64,000 nucleotides of DNA from NCBI RefSeq assembly GCF_000177235.2, contig NC_014829.1, positions 1,674,001-1,738,000 of the forward strand, written 5' to 3'. The translations under genes and the position numbers were made by a program. This DNA comes from Evansella cellulosilytica DSM 2522 (GTDB lineage Bacteria; Bacillota; Bacilli; Bacillales; Salisediminibacteriaceae). The notes under the pieces were generated by a model. It saw only the letters and a list, made by a program, of their open reading frames with translations, did not search any database and had not been told where the DNA came from. Positions within the stretch are counted from its first letter, which is position 1; each line of letters opens with the position of its first letter. Positions 9,791 to 20,980 of this stretch are shown here, one piece after another.

Positions 9791-9969
9791 CATATGGTTA
9801 ATCAGGGGCATTTTTTTTTAAAAAAACGTATAGGAAAAAACTGAAGATTGGCTTTACAACAGCTAGTGAAACCATTCCTAATAAATGACATTAAAAATTG
9901 CATAAAACTGTTAGAATCAAACCTCCATTTACAAGCCAACCTAAGTTGTGAAAGGAGGAGGTTAATAAA

Positions 9970-11043
9970 ATGAGAAAAATTGCACTTACATTAACAGCAG
10001 CAAGTATGATTTTTTCAGGGTTAGCTGGTTGTGGTGATGTAAACGACACGGGTATGAACAATACGAATCAAGGCCAACAAATTGGACAACAAACTGGATT
10101 CGGTGTCAATGATAATAGGACAAATCCAACCGGGTTAGGTACTAATGATGGTACAACAGGTAACCGTATCGGTTTTGGTTATAATGATAATAATGGATAC
10201 GGTACTCGAGGGGCTGGTACAGGCAATTACCGCTTTGGCACTCAGCCGGGTGGCACTAACGATGAAAATATAACAAGAAGAAATGGCACGGGTCTTCAAT
10301 ATGAAAGAAACTTTGGAAATGCTGAAAATTACGTTGCACAAAACAGAAATGTCACTAGAGACGGACAAAACTTTGGCGGACTAAATAGAAATGGTGCACG
10401 TAATGGACAAAATTTTGGTGCTCAAAACAATAATACAAATTCAGCTTATGAAGCTAGAATAAACAATAGAAGAGATGGAGCTACTGGTTTTGGGCGCGGA
10501 ATTACTGGAAATGACCGTCCTGGGATGGTTGACGAGAATGGTGTAGTGAACGACCGTACGCGTGAACAGCGTGGCACTACTGGTCTAAATAGAGGAACAA
10601 ATGGAACACGAGGTTTTAATCGAGGAACAAATGATGGTACTTTAAACCATGGAAAGCGAAATGGTACCACTACTGGGCAACAAACAAGAACGAGTGATTA
10701 TTTTAATGGAGAAGATGGACGATTAGCTACAAATATGACTGATCGTTTATCAGGTGCGAATGGTGTAAATGATGCACATGTCATTGTACACGGTAATGAT
10801 GTTCTTGTAGGTGTTGACTCTGATAATGACTTTAATGACAATACTGTACGAGATAGAATTGGAAATCTTTCTGGGGATCGCAACGTTCATGTTGTGACAG
10901 ACAGAGAACGCGTAAATGATATCAGAGGTTTAAACGATCGCTTACGTGCTGGTGAAGCATTTGAAGAAGTTGGTGCAACTTTTAATGAAATGCTTGGTGA
11001 CTTAGGGGATGCTGTTCAAAGACCATTTGAAAGAAGTCGATAA
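9970..11043 (+). CDS. YhcN/YlaJ-family sporulation lipoprotein (CoxA-like)
   Basis: The signal peptide MRKIALTLTAASMIFSGLAGC ends in a lipobox LAGC, so the protein should be lipid-anchored. A long low-complexity Asn/Gly/Thr/Arg-rich region (about residues 25-235) contains repeated NGQNFG and NRG(T)N units. The last ~115 residues form the YhcN/YlaJ domain (ATNMTDRLSGANGVNDAHVI, then NDVLVGVDSDND). In B. subtilis the gene after safA encodes CoxA (YrbB), a cortex-associated protein of this family, and the position here is the same. A strong AAAGGAGGAGG site precedes the ATG. Role at the spore cortex or in germination is inferred from the family. Confidence 0.87.
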   Translation: MRKIALTLTAASMIFSGLAGCGDVNDTGMNNTNQGQQIGQQTGFGVNDNRTNPTGLGTNDGTTGNRIGFGYNDNNGYGTRGAGTGNYRFGTQPGGTNDENITRRNGTGLQYERNFGNAENYVAQNRNVTRDGQNFGGLNRNGARNGQNFGAQNNNTNSAYEARINNRRDGATGFGRGITGNDRPGMVDENGVVNDRTREQRGTTGLNRGTNGTRGFNRGTNDGTLNHGKRNGTTTGQQTRTSDYFNGEDGRLATNMTDRLSGANGVNDAHVIVHGNDVLVGVDSDNDFNDNTVRDRIGNLSGDRNVHVVTDRERVNDIRGLNDRLRAGEAFEEVGATFNEMLGDLGDAVQRPFERSR

Positions 11044-11053
11044 TATTGAATGT

Positions 11054-11086
11054 AAAGAACAGGCAAAGACTGCCTGTTCTTTTTTT
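11054..11086 (+). terminator. Terminator of the YhcN/YlaJ lipoprotein gene
   Basis: AAAGAACAGGCA pairs perfectly with TGCCTGTTCTTT over a 5-base loop and continues into T. Confidence 0.92.
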
Positions 11087-11274
11087 GAAGAAAAGAATAT
11101 TTGCGGTGGAAATGATGACCATGATAACTTTTAACATGTATTTATATGTAGGCTAATATTTTTTAATAGTCATCAATTTCTCACATTTTAAACATAAATA
11201 TGGATAAATCTTATATTATTTGGAGAATCTATAGGTAACCAATATTCTTTGGTAAAGTCTAACAAGGAGGCGTC

Positions 11275-11823
11275 ATGAAAATGTTATCATCATGTGCGTT
11301 TTCAAAAAAAAATCGTACTGACCTATTCTTACTTTTTATTATTGGAGTTTTTTTAGCAACAATATTTATTGGTGCAAATAAAGCATTGGCAAATGACAGT
11401 ATTAAAATAGAAGAAGATCATACAATTGAAGTAATATTACAAAGGCACTATTTAGATGGCGAAATAAGTGAAGAGGTTGTGCATGAAACAATCTGGTCAA
11501 TGGAGGACTTTTGGGCATTTTATGATGATTGGCAGCTTGTTGATCAAAATCAAAGCCAAATTATATTTAAAAAAGATTTGAATGATATTTCTCCATTATT
11601 AAAAATGCATGGTTATTTTGGCTTATCTGATGATGGTACATTAAACATATACAATGGAGAACCAATCGAAAATAATGTTATTCAATCATTCTTTCAAGTG
11701 AATACGAGTCGTCTCAAAAGTCATTTACATCAAGAATTACTTAATGGAATACCAGTTACTACAAAGGATCAATATTTACAAGTTCTGAAAATGTGTGAAG
11801 AATATGCTGTGAACGAACTGTAA
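11275..11823 (+). CDS. bofC: BofC, forespore regulator of sigma-K checkpoint
   Basis: BofC is secreted from the forespore into the intermembrane space and restrains SpoIVB, delaying pro-sigma-K processing. This 182-residue protein has an N-terminal signal/anchor (LFLLFIIGVFLATIFIGANKALA) and a C-terminal domain with the family motif MHGYFGLSDDGTLNIYNGEP. It begins behind AAGGAGG at 11263-11269. The position just before ruvA matches B. subtilis. A sigma-G promoter is expected, but I could not identify one with confidence. Confidence 0.9.
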   Translation: MKMLSSCAFSKKNRTDLFLLFIIGVFLATIFIGANKALANDSIKIEEDHTIEVILQRHYLDGEISEEVVHETIWSMEDFWAFYDDWQLVDQNQSQIIFKKDLNDISPLLKMHGYFGLSDDGTLNIYNGEPIENNVIQSFFQVNTSRLKSHLHQELLNGIPVTTKDQYLQVLKMCEEYAVNEL

Positions 11824-11830
11824 GGAATGT

Positions 11831-11869
11831 AAAGAGGTTTTCTCCGTGATTGAGACAACCTCTTTTTCT
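11831..11869 (+). terminator. Terminator of bofC
   Basis: AAAGAGGTT pairs with AACCTCTTT followed by TT and a pyrimidine-rich tail. Confidence 0.75.
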
Positions 11870-11925
11870 TATGCTAAAATAGAAATGTGTGTTCTCATTA
11901 AAGTGCTGAAAAGGGGATAAGACTT

Positions 11926-12540
11926 GTGATTGAATCATTAACAGGAGTAGTATCGAATATTGAAATAGAAAGTGTAACACTTAATGTGCACGATGTAGGA
12001 TATTTAGTATTTTGTGCAAACCCGTTTCGTTATGAAGAAAATATAAATGAAAAAGTAACAATTTATACATATCAACATGTAAGAGAAGATGCTATTAAGC
12101 TTTATGGCTTTAAAAATCGTGATGAGAGGAAGCTTTTTGAAAAATTACTGCAAGTTTCTGGTATAGGTCCAAAAGGTGCATTAGCAATATTAGCTACAGG
12201 AGAACCAACGCTAGTTGTTCAAGCAATTGAGGCAGAGAATGAAAAGTTCTTAGTTAAATTTCCAGGTGTTGGAAAGAAGACGGCGCGTCAAATTATCCTT
12301 GATTTAAAAGGGAAGTTAGTTGATTTCTTACAAGAAAGTGGTGGAGAAGATACAAAACTTATAGCTATCGATGACGATATGCAACTTGAAAATTATGAGT
12401 TAGAGGAAGCGCTTGAAGCTTTAAAGGCACTAGGATACGTTGATCGGGAAATTAATAAAGTATTGCCAAAATTAAAAGATACAAAAGAAACAACGGATGG
12501 TTATATTAAAATAGCTCTTAAATTAATGCTCGAATCATGA
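11926..12540 (+). CDS. ruvA: Holliday junction DNA helicase subunit RuvA
   Basis: RuvA binds four-way DNA junctions as a tetramer and loads RuvB rings for branch migration. It has an N-terminal OB-like domain ([20 protein letters not shown]), two helix-hairpin-helix motifs ([16 protein letters not shown] and [16 protein letters not shown]) and a C-terminal RuvB-contacting domain ([12 protein letters not shown]). Translation starts at GTG 11926, nine bases after AAGGGG. The length of 204 residues is typical. It is followed 19 bases later by ruvB. Confidence 0.97.
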   Translation: MIESLTGVVSNIEIESVTLNVHDVGYLVFCANPFRYEENINEKVTIYTYQHVREDAIKLYGFKNRDERKLFEKLLQVSGIGPKGALAILATGEPTLVVQAIEAENEKFLVKFPGVGKKTARQIILDLKGKLVDFLQESGGEDTKLIAIDDDMQLENYELEEALEALKALGYVDREINKVLPKLKDTKETTDGYIKIALKLMLES

Positions 12541-12559
12541 TTTTATCGGGGGAAGAAAA

Positions 12560-13564
12560 ATGATGGATGATCGATTAGTAAGCGGTGAATCCAACCAACA
12601 AGAAGATTGGGAGGAGCATAGTTTACGACCACAAACGCTAACACAGTATATAGGTCAAGAAAATGTAAAAAATAATCTCAATGTCTTTATTGAAGCTGCA
12701 AAAATGAGAGAAGAAACGCTAGATCATGTACTTCTTTATGGTCCTCCTGGATTAGGGAAAACAACACTGTCCATGATTATCGCTAATGAAATGAATGTTC
12801 AGTTACGTACGACATCGGGACCGGCGATTGAAAGACCAGGTGATTTAGCCGCGATTTTAACTGCATTAGAGCCAGGAGATGTGCTGTTTATTGATGAGAT
12901 TCATAGGCTTAATCGCTCTGTTGAGGAAGTTCTATATCCAGCGATGGAGGACTTTTGCTTAGATATTGTCATAGGAAAGGGGCCTTCTGCTCGTTCTGTT
13001 CGTTTAGACCTTCCACCATTTACATTAGTAGGGGCAACAACTAGAGCAGGAATGCTATCTGCGCCTTTAAGGGACCGATTTGGTGTTGTGAGTCGATTAC
13101 AATACTATACTCATGAAGAACTGACAGAAATTGTGGAAAGAACTGCGTTAGTCATGAATGTTGAAATAGACCATGAAGCAGCAATTGAAATTGCTCGAAG
13201 ATCTCGCGGGACACCTAGAATAGCAAATCGATTACTTCGTAGGGTAAGAGATTTCGCTCAGGTTAAAGGAGATAATACTATTAAGCTTGACGTAACGCAA
13301 CATGCTCTTCAATTACTACAAGTAGATAAGTTAGGACTCGATGAAATAGACCACAAGCTACTGCGGAATATAGTTGAAAAGTTTAGAGGTGGACCTGTAG
13401 GATTAGATACAATCGCAGCGACCATAGGGGAAGAGTCACATACAATTGAAGACGTATATGAGCCATATTTATTACAAATTGGCTTTTTACAACGGACACC
13501 AAGGGGAAGAATGGTTACTGATGATGTGTATAAACATTTACAAATGGAGGTGCCTCGAAAGTGA
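12560..13564 (+). CDS. ruvB: Holliday junction DNA helicase ATPase RuvB
   Basis: AAA+ motor for branch migration with RuvA. Walker A is [10 protein letters not shown], Walker B is LFIDEIHRL, sensor 1 is VGATTRAG, and the arginine finger region is in [10 protein letters not shown] winged-helix DNA-binding domain forms the C-terminus ([24 protein letters not shown]). No ruvC is adjacent, as usual in Firmicutes. The stop TGA overlaps the GTG start of the DUF2905 gene by four bases, indicating coupled translation. Confidence 0.98.
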   Translation: MMDDRLVSGESNQQEDWEEHSLRPQTLTQYIGQENVKNNLNVFIEAAKMREETLDHVLLYGPPGLGKTTLSMIIANEMNVQLRTTSGPAIERPGDLAAILTALEPGDVLFIDEIHRLNRSVEEVLYPAMEDFCLDIVIGKGPSARSVRLDLPPFTLVGATTRAGMLSAPLRDRFGVVSRLQYYTHEELTEIVERTALVMNVEIDHEAAIEIARRSRGTPRIANRLLRRVRDFAQVKGDNTIKLDVTQHALQLLQVDKLGLDEIDHKLLRNIVEKFRGGPVGLDTIAATIGEESHTIEDVYEPYLLQIGFLQRTPRGRMVTDDVYKHLQMEVPRK

Positions 13565-13779
13565 ATCAACTGCCGAAATTACTCATATCTCTAGGTATTA
13601 TTTTAATCATAGTGGGGTTATTGTGGCAAGTTGGTGGGAAATACTTATCTTTAGGAAAATTACCAGGTGATATATTCGTAAAGCGAGGGAATACGACTTT
13701 CTACTTTCCTATTGTCACTTCTATCGTTATTAGTATATTATTATCCTTAGTCTTTTTCATTATAGGGCGTTTCCGTTAA
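13561..13779 (+). CDS. DUF2905 family membrane protein
   Basis: A 72-residue protein with two hydrophobic helices ([17 protein letters not shown] and [18 protein letters not shown]) joined by the conserved loop [20 protein letters not shown] that marks DUF2905. It starts at GTG 13561 inside the ruvB stop. The family commonly lies between ruvB and queA in Bacillaceae. Its function is not known. Confidence 0.9.
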   Translation: MNQLPKLLISLGIILIIVGLLWQVGGKYLSLGKLPGDIFVKRGNTTFYFPIVTSIVISILLSLVFFIIGRFR

Positions 13780-13815
13780 TGCTTATTTAGGAAGAAAGAA
13801 AGGTTGAAAAAAAGT

Positions 13816-14844
13816 ATGGATGTTACACAATTTGATTTTCATTTACCAGAAGAATTAATTGCCCAAACTCCACTGGCAGATAGAACAGCATCAAGACTAT
13901 TAGTGCTAAATAGGGAAAATGGGAGTATAGAGCATCGTCACTTTAAAGATTTATTGCAATATTTTTCAAAAGGCGATGTGTTAGTGTTAAATAATACGAA
14001 AGTATTGCCTGCTAGGCTATTTGGGATAAAAGAGGACACGGGTGCAAAAATAGAACTTTTGCTTTTACGTGAAGAAAGTGACTATACTTGGGAAGCATTA
14101 GTGAAACCAGCGAAACGTGTGAAAATAGGAACAAAAATCGTTATTGGAGAGGGAAAGCTCATAGGTAAATGTGTGGAAGAATTACCGGAAGGCATTAGAA
14201 AAATCCAGTTTGAGTTTGATGGGATTTTTAATGAAATATTAGATGAGTTGGGTGAAATGCCTTTACCACCATACATACAGGAGCAACTTGATGAAAAAGA
14301 TCGATATCAAACCGTATTTGCGAAGCATAGCGGTTCTGCTGCAGCGCCGACAGCAGGACTCCATTTCACGAAGGAACTTTTACAAAACATTGAACAGTTA
14401 GGTGTACATATTGTTTTTATTACACTACATGTAGGTTTAGGGACATTCAGGCCTGTAGCAGTAGAAAATGTGAAAGAACACACGATGCATGAAGAGTATT
14501 ATGACATGACTAGTGAAGCGGCAAGTGTTTTAAACGAGGCAAGAAGTAATGGCAATAAAATAATTGCAGTAGGTACCACATCGGTAAGGACGCTAGAAAC
14601 AATTGCGTCAAAGCACGATGGAGCATTTACAGCGTCATCTGGCTGGACGAATATTTTTATTTATCCAGGCTATCAGTACAAAGCAATAGACGGCATGATC
14701 ACTAATTTCCATTTGCCGAAATCTACACTTGTCATGCTTGTAAGTGCCTTTGCAGGAAGAGGGAATATCCTTAGTGCTTACAATGCAGCTGTTGAAAAAA
14801 AATATCGTTTCTTCAGCTTTGGCGATGCAATGCTAATTATTTAA
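13816..14844 (+). CDS. queA: S-adenosylmethionine:tRNA ribosyltransferase-isomerase
   Basis: Transfers and rearranges the ribosyl part of AdoMet to preQ1 in tRNA, giving epoxyqueuosine. Family motifs include [14 protein letters not shown] at the N-terminus, [32 protein letters not shown] and THVGLGTF-like [14 protein letters not shown] chose the ATG at 13816 because homologues begin with this short [14 protein letters not shown] segment; an in-frame TTG at 13804, with AGGAAG nine bases upstream, is a real alternative that would add four residues. Followed directly by tgt, as in most Bacilli. Confidence 0.95.
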   Translation: MDVTQFDFHLPEELIAQTPLADRTASRLLVLNRENGSIEHRHFKDLLQYFSKGDVLVLNNTKVLPARLFGIKEDTGAKIELLLLREESDYTWEALVKPAKRVKIGTKIVIGEGKLIGKCVEELPEGIRKIQFEFDGIFNEILDELGEMPLPPYIQEQLDEKDRYQTVFAKHSGSAAAPTAGLHFTKELLQNIEQLGVHIVFITLHVGLGTFRPVAVENVKEHTMHEEYYDMTSEAASVLNEARSNGNKIIAVGTTSVRTLETIASKHDGAFTASSGWTNIFIYPGYQYKAIDGMITNFHLPKSTLVMLVSAFAGRGNILSAYNAAVEKKYRFFSFGDAMLII

Positions 14845-16011
<1,167 letters not shown>

Positions 16012-16181
16012 GTTTGGTGAGTAAAATTGTGTAACATATAGGTTATCTATTGATTTTATCAATACTTATTGTCTAAAATAGTATAGTAGACAAGTTTACA
16101 ATGAAATAAGATGAATACAGACTTTTGTACATAAGAGAGAAAAGTCAACGTGGTTTATCACCGAAAGGGGGGAATAAATAC

Positions 16182-16442
16182 ATGGAATTTATGACAGCAT
16201 TATTACCTCTATTGTTAATGTTTGCGATTTTCTACTTCCTATTGATTCGTCCACAACAAAAGCGACAAAGGAAGATTCAAGAAATGCATGGAGCGCTTCA
16301 AAAGGGAGATAAAATTATTACGATTGGTGGCTTACATGGTAAGATTGATGCCATTGACGAAGATCGTATCGTTTTAGATGTAGGATCATCTAAGCTCACT
16401 TTTGATCGTCAAGCTGTACGTGATGTAATAAATAAAGATTAA
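16182..16442 (+). CDS. yajC: Sec translocase accessory subunit YajC
   Basis: Small single-pass membrane partner of SecDF. The hydrophobic helix at residues 5-22 (ALLPLLLMFAIFYFLLIRP) is followed by the charged QQKRQRK stretch and the conserved GDKIITIGGLHGKI segment. The start is ATG 16182, nine bases after a strong AAAGGGGGG site; upstream in-frame starts lack a site. The tgt-yajC-secDF linkage is a classic bacterial arrangement, here interrupted by 6 kb of other genes before secD. Confidence 0.95.
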   Translation: MEFMTALLPLLLMFAIFYFLLIRPQQKRQRKIQEMHGALQKGDKIITIGGLHGKIDAIDEDRIVLDVGSSKLTFDRQAVRDVINKD

Positions 16443-16445
16443 AGT

Positions 16446-16486
16446 AAAAACCGATTTCCTGGAGTTATAGTGGAAATCGGTTTTTT
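16446..16486 (+). terminator. Terminator of yajC
   Basis: AAAAACCGATTTCC (16446-16459) pairs with GGAAATCGGTTTTT (16472-16485), ending in a T-run. Confidence 0.92.
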
Positions 16487-16578
16487 AAACTATAGGCTAG
16501 TGATTGTCTCCCATGTAAGGTTTCACTAGCTTTTTCTAGAAAACTCGGGTCTCTACAACTTTGGAGTCCCACCTCTCG

Positions 16579-16959
16579 TTAACTAAAAGATTCTCCTCTT
16601 ACATTAACGCCAATAATACCACCTAATATTGCTGCAATTACATACCCGCTATGAATCAATAGTTGTGTAGTGTCAAAGCCTTGATTATAGCCTAAAAATT
16701 GTACGAGGAAAATGACAAAAGAATAAAGAATGGCGGTAACAGCACCGGCAAACCATCCTTTTTGGCCTGTTCTTCCTCCAGCGATAAACCCTCCAATAAA
16801 TACTGCTAAAAATGGAAATCCAATTAAAAACCAAGTGAGGCTGCCCTCTTGTAGTGATGTAAAACGAAGTAGTGCTGAACTAATGAAGCTAGCAACGATC
16901 ACAAGTATTAAGATGGTGAGTATTCCATATAAAGCACTGCTAAATAGTCGATGATGCAT
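16579..16959 (-). CDS. TIGR04086-family membrane protein (YrzE-like)
   Basis: A 126-residue protein with four predicted membrane helices. The glycine-rich third segment (FIGGFIAGGRTGQKGWFAGAV) is typical of the TIGR04086 family, which includes B. subtilis YrzE at the same chromosomal position next to yajC. It is transcribed opposite to its neighbours and has a GGGAGGGAGAG ribosome binding site on the minus strand at about 16964-16975. No function is established for the family. Confidence 0.82.
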   Translation of the reverse strand: MHHRLFSSALYGILTILILVIVASFISSALLRFTSLQEGSLTWFLIGFPFLAVFIGGFIAGGRTGQKGWFAGAVTAILYSFVIFLVQFLGYNQGFDTTQLLIHSGYVIAAILGGIIGVNVRGESFS

Positions 16960-17159
16960 AGATTCTCTCCCTCCCTAAAGCTTTTACTTTATGCATATTC
17001 ACGTAACTGAAATTTAGACGAGCTTTTATGCAATTTGTTTACTTCTCTATGTGAATAAAATATGAAAATAAAATAAATGGCGAATTCTCCATGATGAATT
17101 GATTCATGTTTGTCCACTTTGCCTCATACAATGTATGGAATGAATGGGGAGGGACAGGA

Positions 17160-18449
17160 ATGGATTGGTTTTTTGCCTTAGTTATATTTACGATTAGCTA
17201 TATCTTTATTATAAGTGAAAAAATGAATCGAGCACTTATTGCATGTCTAGGTGGCGTATTTATGCTTTTTGCAGGGGTTCTTGATTTAAATGCTGCATTT
17301 TTAAATCATATAGATTGGCATACGATCGTACTGTTATTATCAATGATGATTCTCGTGTCGATTACAAGCCAAAGTGGATTTTTTGAATACTTAGCCGTAT
17401 TTTTAGCGAAAATTATAAAGGGTAAACCGATACCTCTCCTAATTATGGTTTCAACATTAACAGCAATAGGATCTGCGCTATTAAATAATGTGACGACTGT
17501 TCTGTTAATGGTGCCAATTGTTATTACATTAACGAGAATGCTTTATATATCTGCCATCCCTTATTTAATGGCAACAATTTTAGCTTCAAATATTGGAGGG
17601 ACTGCAACGTTAATTGGTGACCCTCCTAACCTAATGATTGGCCAGGCTGTTGATCATCTCACGTTTAATGATTTTTTAGTTCATTTAGGCCCTGTAGTTC
17701 TTGTGATATACATAGTCATTATGATTGGTATTTGCTTTTTATACAGGAAGCAATTGCACGTAAAGCTTGAGGATCAACGTACATTAATGAAGGTGCATCC
17801 TCGAAGTTACTTAAAGGACAAAAATCTTTTGTTTAAATCCGTAACAGTACTTACATTAACAACAATAGGTTTTATGATCCAACCTTTACTAAATGTAGAT
17901 TTAACAAGCGTGGCGATGGCGGGTGCGTTGTTGTTAATGCTTTTAACACATGAAGATAAAGAGACTGAAGAAGTATTTCAAGGCGTTGAATGGGTGACAC
18001 TCTTTTTCTTTGTAGGTTTATTTATGTTAGTAGGAGGCTTAAAGGAAGTAGGTATTATTGATGAAATTGCAAAATCGATTATATACTATACAGAAGGTGA
18101 CGTACCAAAAACAGCCATGCTTATACTTTGGTCATCCGGCATACTTTCTGGTTTTGTAGATAATATCCCATTTGTTGCGGCAATGATACCAGTAATATTA
18201 GAATTCCAAGATTATGGTATGACAAACTTAGATCCACTTTGGTGGGCACTTGCATTAGGTGCATGCTTAGGAGGAAATGGTACATTAATTGGTGCTAGTT
18301 CCAATGTTATTGTAGCTGGTCTAGCTATGAAGGCGAAGCAACCGTTTAGTTATATGGATTTCCTAAAGATCGGAGCTCCGACAGCGATTGTATCGTTCAT
18401 TATTTCGAGTATTTATATTTACTTTAGGTATTTAATATATTTCCAATGA
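17160..18449 (+). CDS. ArsB/NhaD-superfamily ion permease (SLC13-type)
   Basis: A hydrophobic protein of about 430 residues with some 11-12 membrane helices. It carries the ion-transporter-superfamily signatures ALLNNVTTVLLMVPIV and GGTATLIGDPPNLMIG in the first half and, as the inverted repeat, GFVDNIPFVAAMIP and CLGGNGTLIGASSNVI in the second half. Relatives transport Na+/H+, arsenite or dicarboxylates, and the substrate cannot be fixed here; an NhaD-type Na+/H+ role would suit a saline or alkaline habitat. The start ATG 17160 follows GGGGAGGG. The gene is additional to the B. subtilis order yajC-yrzE-yrbG. Confidence 0.85.
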   Translation: MDWFFALVIFTISYIFIISEKMNRALIACLGGVFMLFAGVLDLNAAFLNHIDWHTIVLLLSMMILVSITSQSGFFEYLAVFLAKIIKGKPIPLLIMVSTLTAIGSALLNNVTTVLLMVPIVITLTRMLYISAIPYLMATILASNIGGTATLIGDPPNLMIGQAVDHLTFNDFLVHLGPVVLVIYIVIMIGICFLYRKQLHVKLEDQRTLMKVHPRSYLKDKNLLFKSVTVLTLTTIGFMIQPLLNVDLTSVAMAGALLLMLLTHEDKETEEVFQGVEWVTLFFFVGLFMLVGGLKEVGIIDEIAKSIIYYTEGDVPKTAMLILWSSGILSGFVDNIPFVAAMIPVILEFQDYGMTNLDPLWWALALGACLGGNGTLIGASSNVIVAGLAMKAKQPFSYMDFLKIGAPTAIVSFIISSIYIYFRYLIYFQ

Positions 18450-18518
18450 CAAACCGCGGAAAGTCCTAGGAATAACTAATTTGTCGTAAACCCAATGTAA
18501 GAAAACGATGATTTATAT

Positions 18519-18573
18519 AGGGAGTCTCAATTGGTAAAAATCAACCTTTTGAGTCTCCCTTTATTCGTTTTTT
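18519..18573 (+). terminator. Terminator of the permease gene
   Basis: AGGGAGTCTCAA (18519-18530) pairs with TTGAGTCTCCCT (18549-18560), with an inner GGT/ACC step, followed by TTATTCGTTTTTT. Confidence 0.85.
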
Positions 18574-18690
18574 ACAATGAATAAACTTGTAAACGACTTT
18601 AGATGGGTAATTTCCATACCTTTTCATTCATGGATTTGAACTGCATGGTAAAAATAAATAGGAAAGAGTATGTAGAGGAGCGGATTACAT

Positions 18691-19350
18691 ATGGTATTTG
18701 GAACGATGATTATGAGAACAATTGTCATCTATATAGTAATTCTCCTCGTTTTTCGGATGATGGGTAAACGGGAAATTGGGGAACTTTCTGTCGTTGACTT
18801 TGTCATTTCGATCATGCTGGCAGAATTAGCGGTATTATCTATAGAGGATAGCTCGACACCTATGTCGCACCAAATTGTTCCGATGTTAGTTCTTATGTTT
18901 ATTCAAATTAGTCTCGCATACGTTTCATTAAAAAGTGAAAATCTCCGAAAATTTATTGATGGAAAACCTTCTGTTATTATTAGAAACGGGAAAATTGATG
19001 AAAAGGAAATGCGTAAACAACGTTACAATTTTGACGACTTAATGTTGCAGTTGAGACAAAAGGATATTAAATATATGTCTGATGTCGAGTTTGCAATCTT
19101 AGAGCCATCTGGTGATTTATCAATCATTAAAAAAGAAACTGGACCAAATGCTAAATCTCATCCACATTTTCTTCCATTACCATTAATATTGGATGGGAAA
19201 ATTAAGCATGACCACTTGAAACAATTAGGGAAAAATCAGTTCTGGTTACGTCAGCAACTTAAAAACCTTGGCTTTAAAGATATAAAAAAAATTTCATTTT
19301 GCTCCTTAAAGGAGGATGATTCCTTTTACGTAGATTTAATTGATGAGTAA
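18691..19350 (+). CDS. DUF421 (YetF-type) membrane protein
   Basis: A 219-residue protein with three N-terminal membrane helices and a soluble C-terminal part. The conserved segments are FRMMGKREIGELSVVDFVIS in the second helix region and IDGKPSVIIRNGKIDEKEMRK with YNFDDLMLQLRQK in the cytoplasmic domain, all characteristic of DUF421. In B. subtilis a homologue (YrbG) lies at this point before spoVB. Relatives are linked to spore or envelope functions without a defined activity. It is convergent with spoVB across a shared hairpin. Confidence 0.88.
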   Translation: MVFGTMIMRTIVIYIVILLVFRMMGKREIGELSVVDFVISIMLAELAVLSIEDSSTPMSHQIVPMLVLMFIQISLAYVSLKSENLRKFIDGKPSVIIRNGKIDEKEMRKQRYNFDDLMLQLRQKDIKYMSDVEFAILEPSGDLSIIKKETGPNAKSHPHFLPLPLILDGKIKHDHLKQLGKNQFWLRQQLKNLGFKDIKKISFCSLKEDDSFYVDLIDE

Positions 19351-19368
19351 TAAGTAATAACTAAATAT

Positions 19369-19413
19369 CGAGGGTGAATCAAAAGGTCTTAACTTACCTA
19401 TTGATTTACCCTC
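19369..19413. terminator. Bidirectional terminator between convergent genes
   Basis: GAGGGTGAATCAAAAGGTCT pairs imperfectly with the following AACTTACCTATTGATTTACC and CTC, giving a long stem between the DUF421 gene (+) and spoVB (-). Its TCAAAAGGT core recurs in other terminators of the window. Confidence 0.75.
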
Positions 19414-19426
19414 TTTGTCATTCAAT

Positions 19427-20980
19427 TTATTTGACCAAGTTTTTTAAAATAGGGATACGGGATGCCTCTTCTTTTTTTATTAATCCAAAAAGTGTAATAA
19501 AAAGCATGTATACTAGAAATACAACTGTAATGCTTACACCAGTTTTTATAATTAAACTATGCTGTAATAAAAAGTGTTCCAATAACCACATCGCTAGCCC
19601 GCCGGAAACTACCATCGCTATCACCACTTTAAGAACTTCCCTTATACGTAATGAGAAACTAATCGCCTTAACAACGGTTGCAAAGTGTAAAAATGTAACG
19701 AGTAAAAAACCGATAACAATAGCGAGAGCAGCACCCATAATGCCAAACTCAGGGCGTGATGCAAGAATAAAGATGGCCGCAATTTTTACGAATGCTCCAA
19801 TAAAGCTATTTATCATTGCTGCCTTTGCAAGTCCTAAAGCCTGTAGTGTTGCTTGCAACGGCGATTGAAAGTATAAAAATAAACTAAAAGGAGCCATTAT
19901 TTTAATATAGGCTGCTGTTGTTGGAGCATCGTATACTAAGTCCATAATAGGTTCTGCAAAAACGAAGAGTACAACAACAGCTGCGCCACCAGAGACTAAT
20001 GCTAATCGCAACGCTTGTGATAGCCGGTGGTGAATCATACTGTAATTTTTTTGATATGCAGCTTCACTAATAGCAGGAACTAGAGATACAGATAGAGAAT
20101 ACGTAATAAAAGTCGGTAAAAGAAGCATTGGTATAACATAGCCTGAGAGTTCTCCATATTGTGACGTTGCCATCGCTGTAGCAACCCCAGCTAGTGCAAG
20201 GCTTTGGGCAACAACAATTGGTTCGAGGAAGAACGAAAAGGATCCAATTAATCGGCTTCCTGTTGTCGGTAAGGCGATACCCATTAAATCATGAAAAGTT
20301 CTTTTACCACCTTTCACATATGTGAAAAATTGTCTTCTAATACGTATTTTCTTATTCCTTTTAAACATTGTAATCATAAAAATAAGAGATGCTAGCTCTC
20401 CAAACACGACAGAAATCATTGCTCCTGCTGCGGCATATTCTAGCCCAAGTGGTAAAAATGCAGTTGTAAAAGCTGCTACTAGCGTAATTCTCACGACTTG
20501 CTCGATGACTTGTGAATAAGCAGTTGGCTTCATGTTTTGTAATCCTTGGAAGTACCCTCGTAATACAGAGGAAAGTGCAACGATTGGAACGATAGGTGAA
20601 ATGGCAATCAATGGATAAAAAGCACGAGCATCTGTCAATAATGTTTGAGAGATAATCGGTGCACCGAGAATCATAATGGCTGTAAATACAATACTTAATA
20701 CACCTGTTACGGATAGTGATACTACTAAGATTCGTTTTACTTTTTCGCGATCATTATCAGCATCGGCTTCTGCTACTAATTTTGATATTGCTACAGGAAG
20801 CCCCAATTGTGTTAAAGTAATAATGAGAAGAAGGGTAGGAACAGCCATCATATATAAGCCGACACCTTCTGCTCCCATAATACGGGCAACAACTATCCGA
20901 TTAATAAAGCCTAATAATCGAGTAATAAGTCCTGCTATTATTAGAATGAATGCTCCTTTAAGAAAGGATTGCTTCGTCAT
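19427..20980 (-). CDS. spoVB: Stage V sporulation protein B, MATE/MOP-superfamily lipid flippase
   Basis: A 517-residue protein with about 14 membrane helices, beginning with the family motif LKGAFILIIAGLITRLLGFINRIVVARIMGAEGVGLY. SpoVB is needed for spore cortex peptidoglycan and belongs to the polysaccharide/lipid II flippase family (MurJ/Amj-type function; relatives YtgP and YkvU). Its position before comN and secD matches B. subtilis. It reads opposite to the gene for the PopT-type carrier, the two starts lying about 160 bases apart. Confidence 0.93.
   Translation of the reverse strand: MTKQSFLKGAFILIIAGLITRLLGFINRIVVARIMGAEGVGLYMMAVPTLLLIITLTQLGLPVAISKLVAEADADNDREKVKRILVVSLSVTGVLSIVFTAIMILGAPIISQTLLTDARAFYPLIAISPIVPIVALSSVLRGYFQGLQNMKPTAYSQVIEQVVRITLVAAFTTAFLPLGLEYAAAGAMISVVFGELASLIFMITMFKRNKKIRIRRQFFTYVKGGKRTFHDLMGIALPTTGSRLIGSFSFFLEPIVVAQSLALAGVATAMATSQYGELSGYVIPMLLLPTFITYSLSVSLVPAISEAAYQKNYSMIHHRLSQALRLALVSGGAAVVVLFVFAEPIMDLVYDAPTTAAYIKIMAPFSLFLYFQSPLQATLQALGLAKAAMINSFIGAFVKIAAIFILASRPEFGIMGAALAIVIGFLLVTFLHFATVVKAISFSLRIREVLKVVIAMVVSGGLAMWLLEHFLLQHSLIIKTGVSITVVFLVYMLFITLFGLIKKEEASRIPILKNLVK

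Noticed and set aside
11160-11274. Search for a sigma-G promoter before bofC
   Set aside because: Some partial matches exist in the AT-rich region, but none had both elements at acceptable spacing, so none is listed.
16125-16181. Upstream start for yajC
   Set aside because: The 19 extra residues are not typical of YajC, and the strong AAAGGGGGG lies before ATG 16182.
19374-19868. 164-codon plus-strand frame
   Set aside because: It is antisense to the spoVB 3' end and lacks a ribosome binding site.
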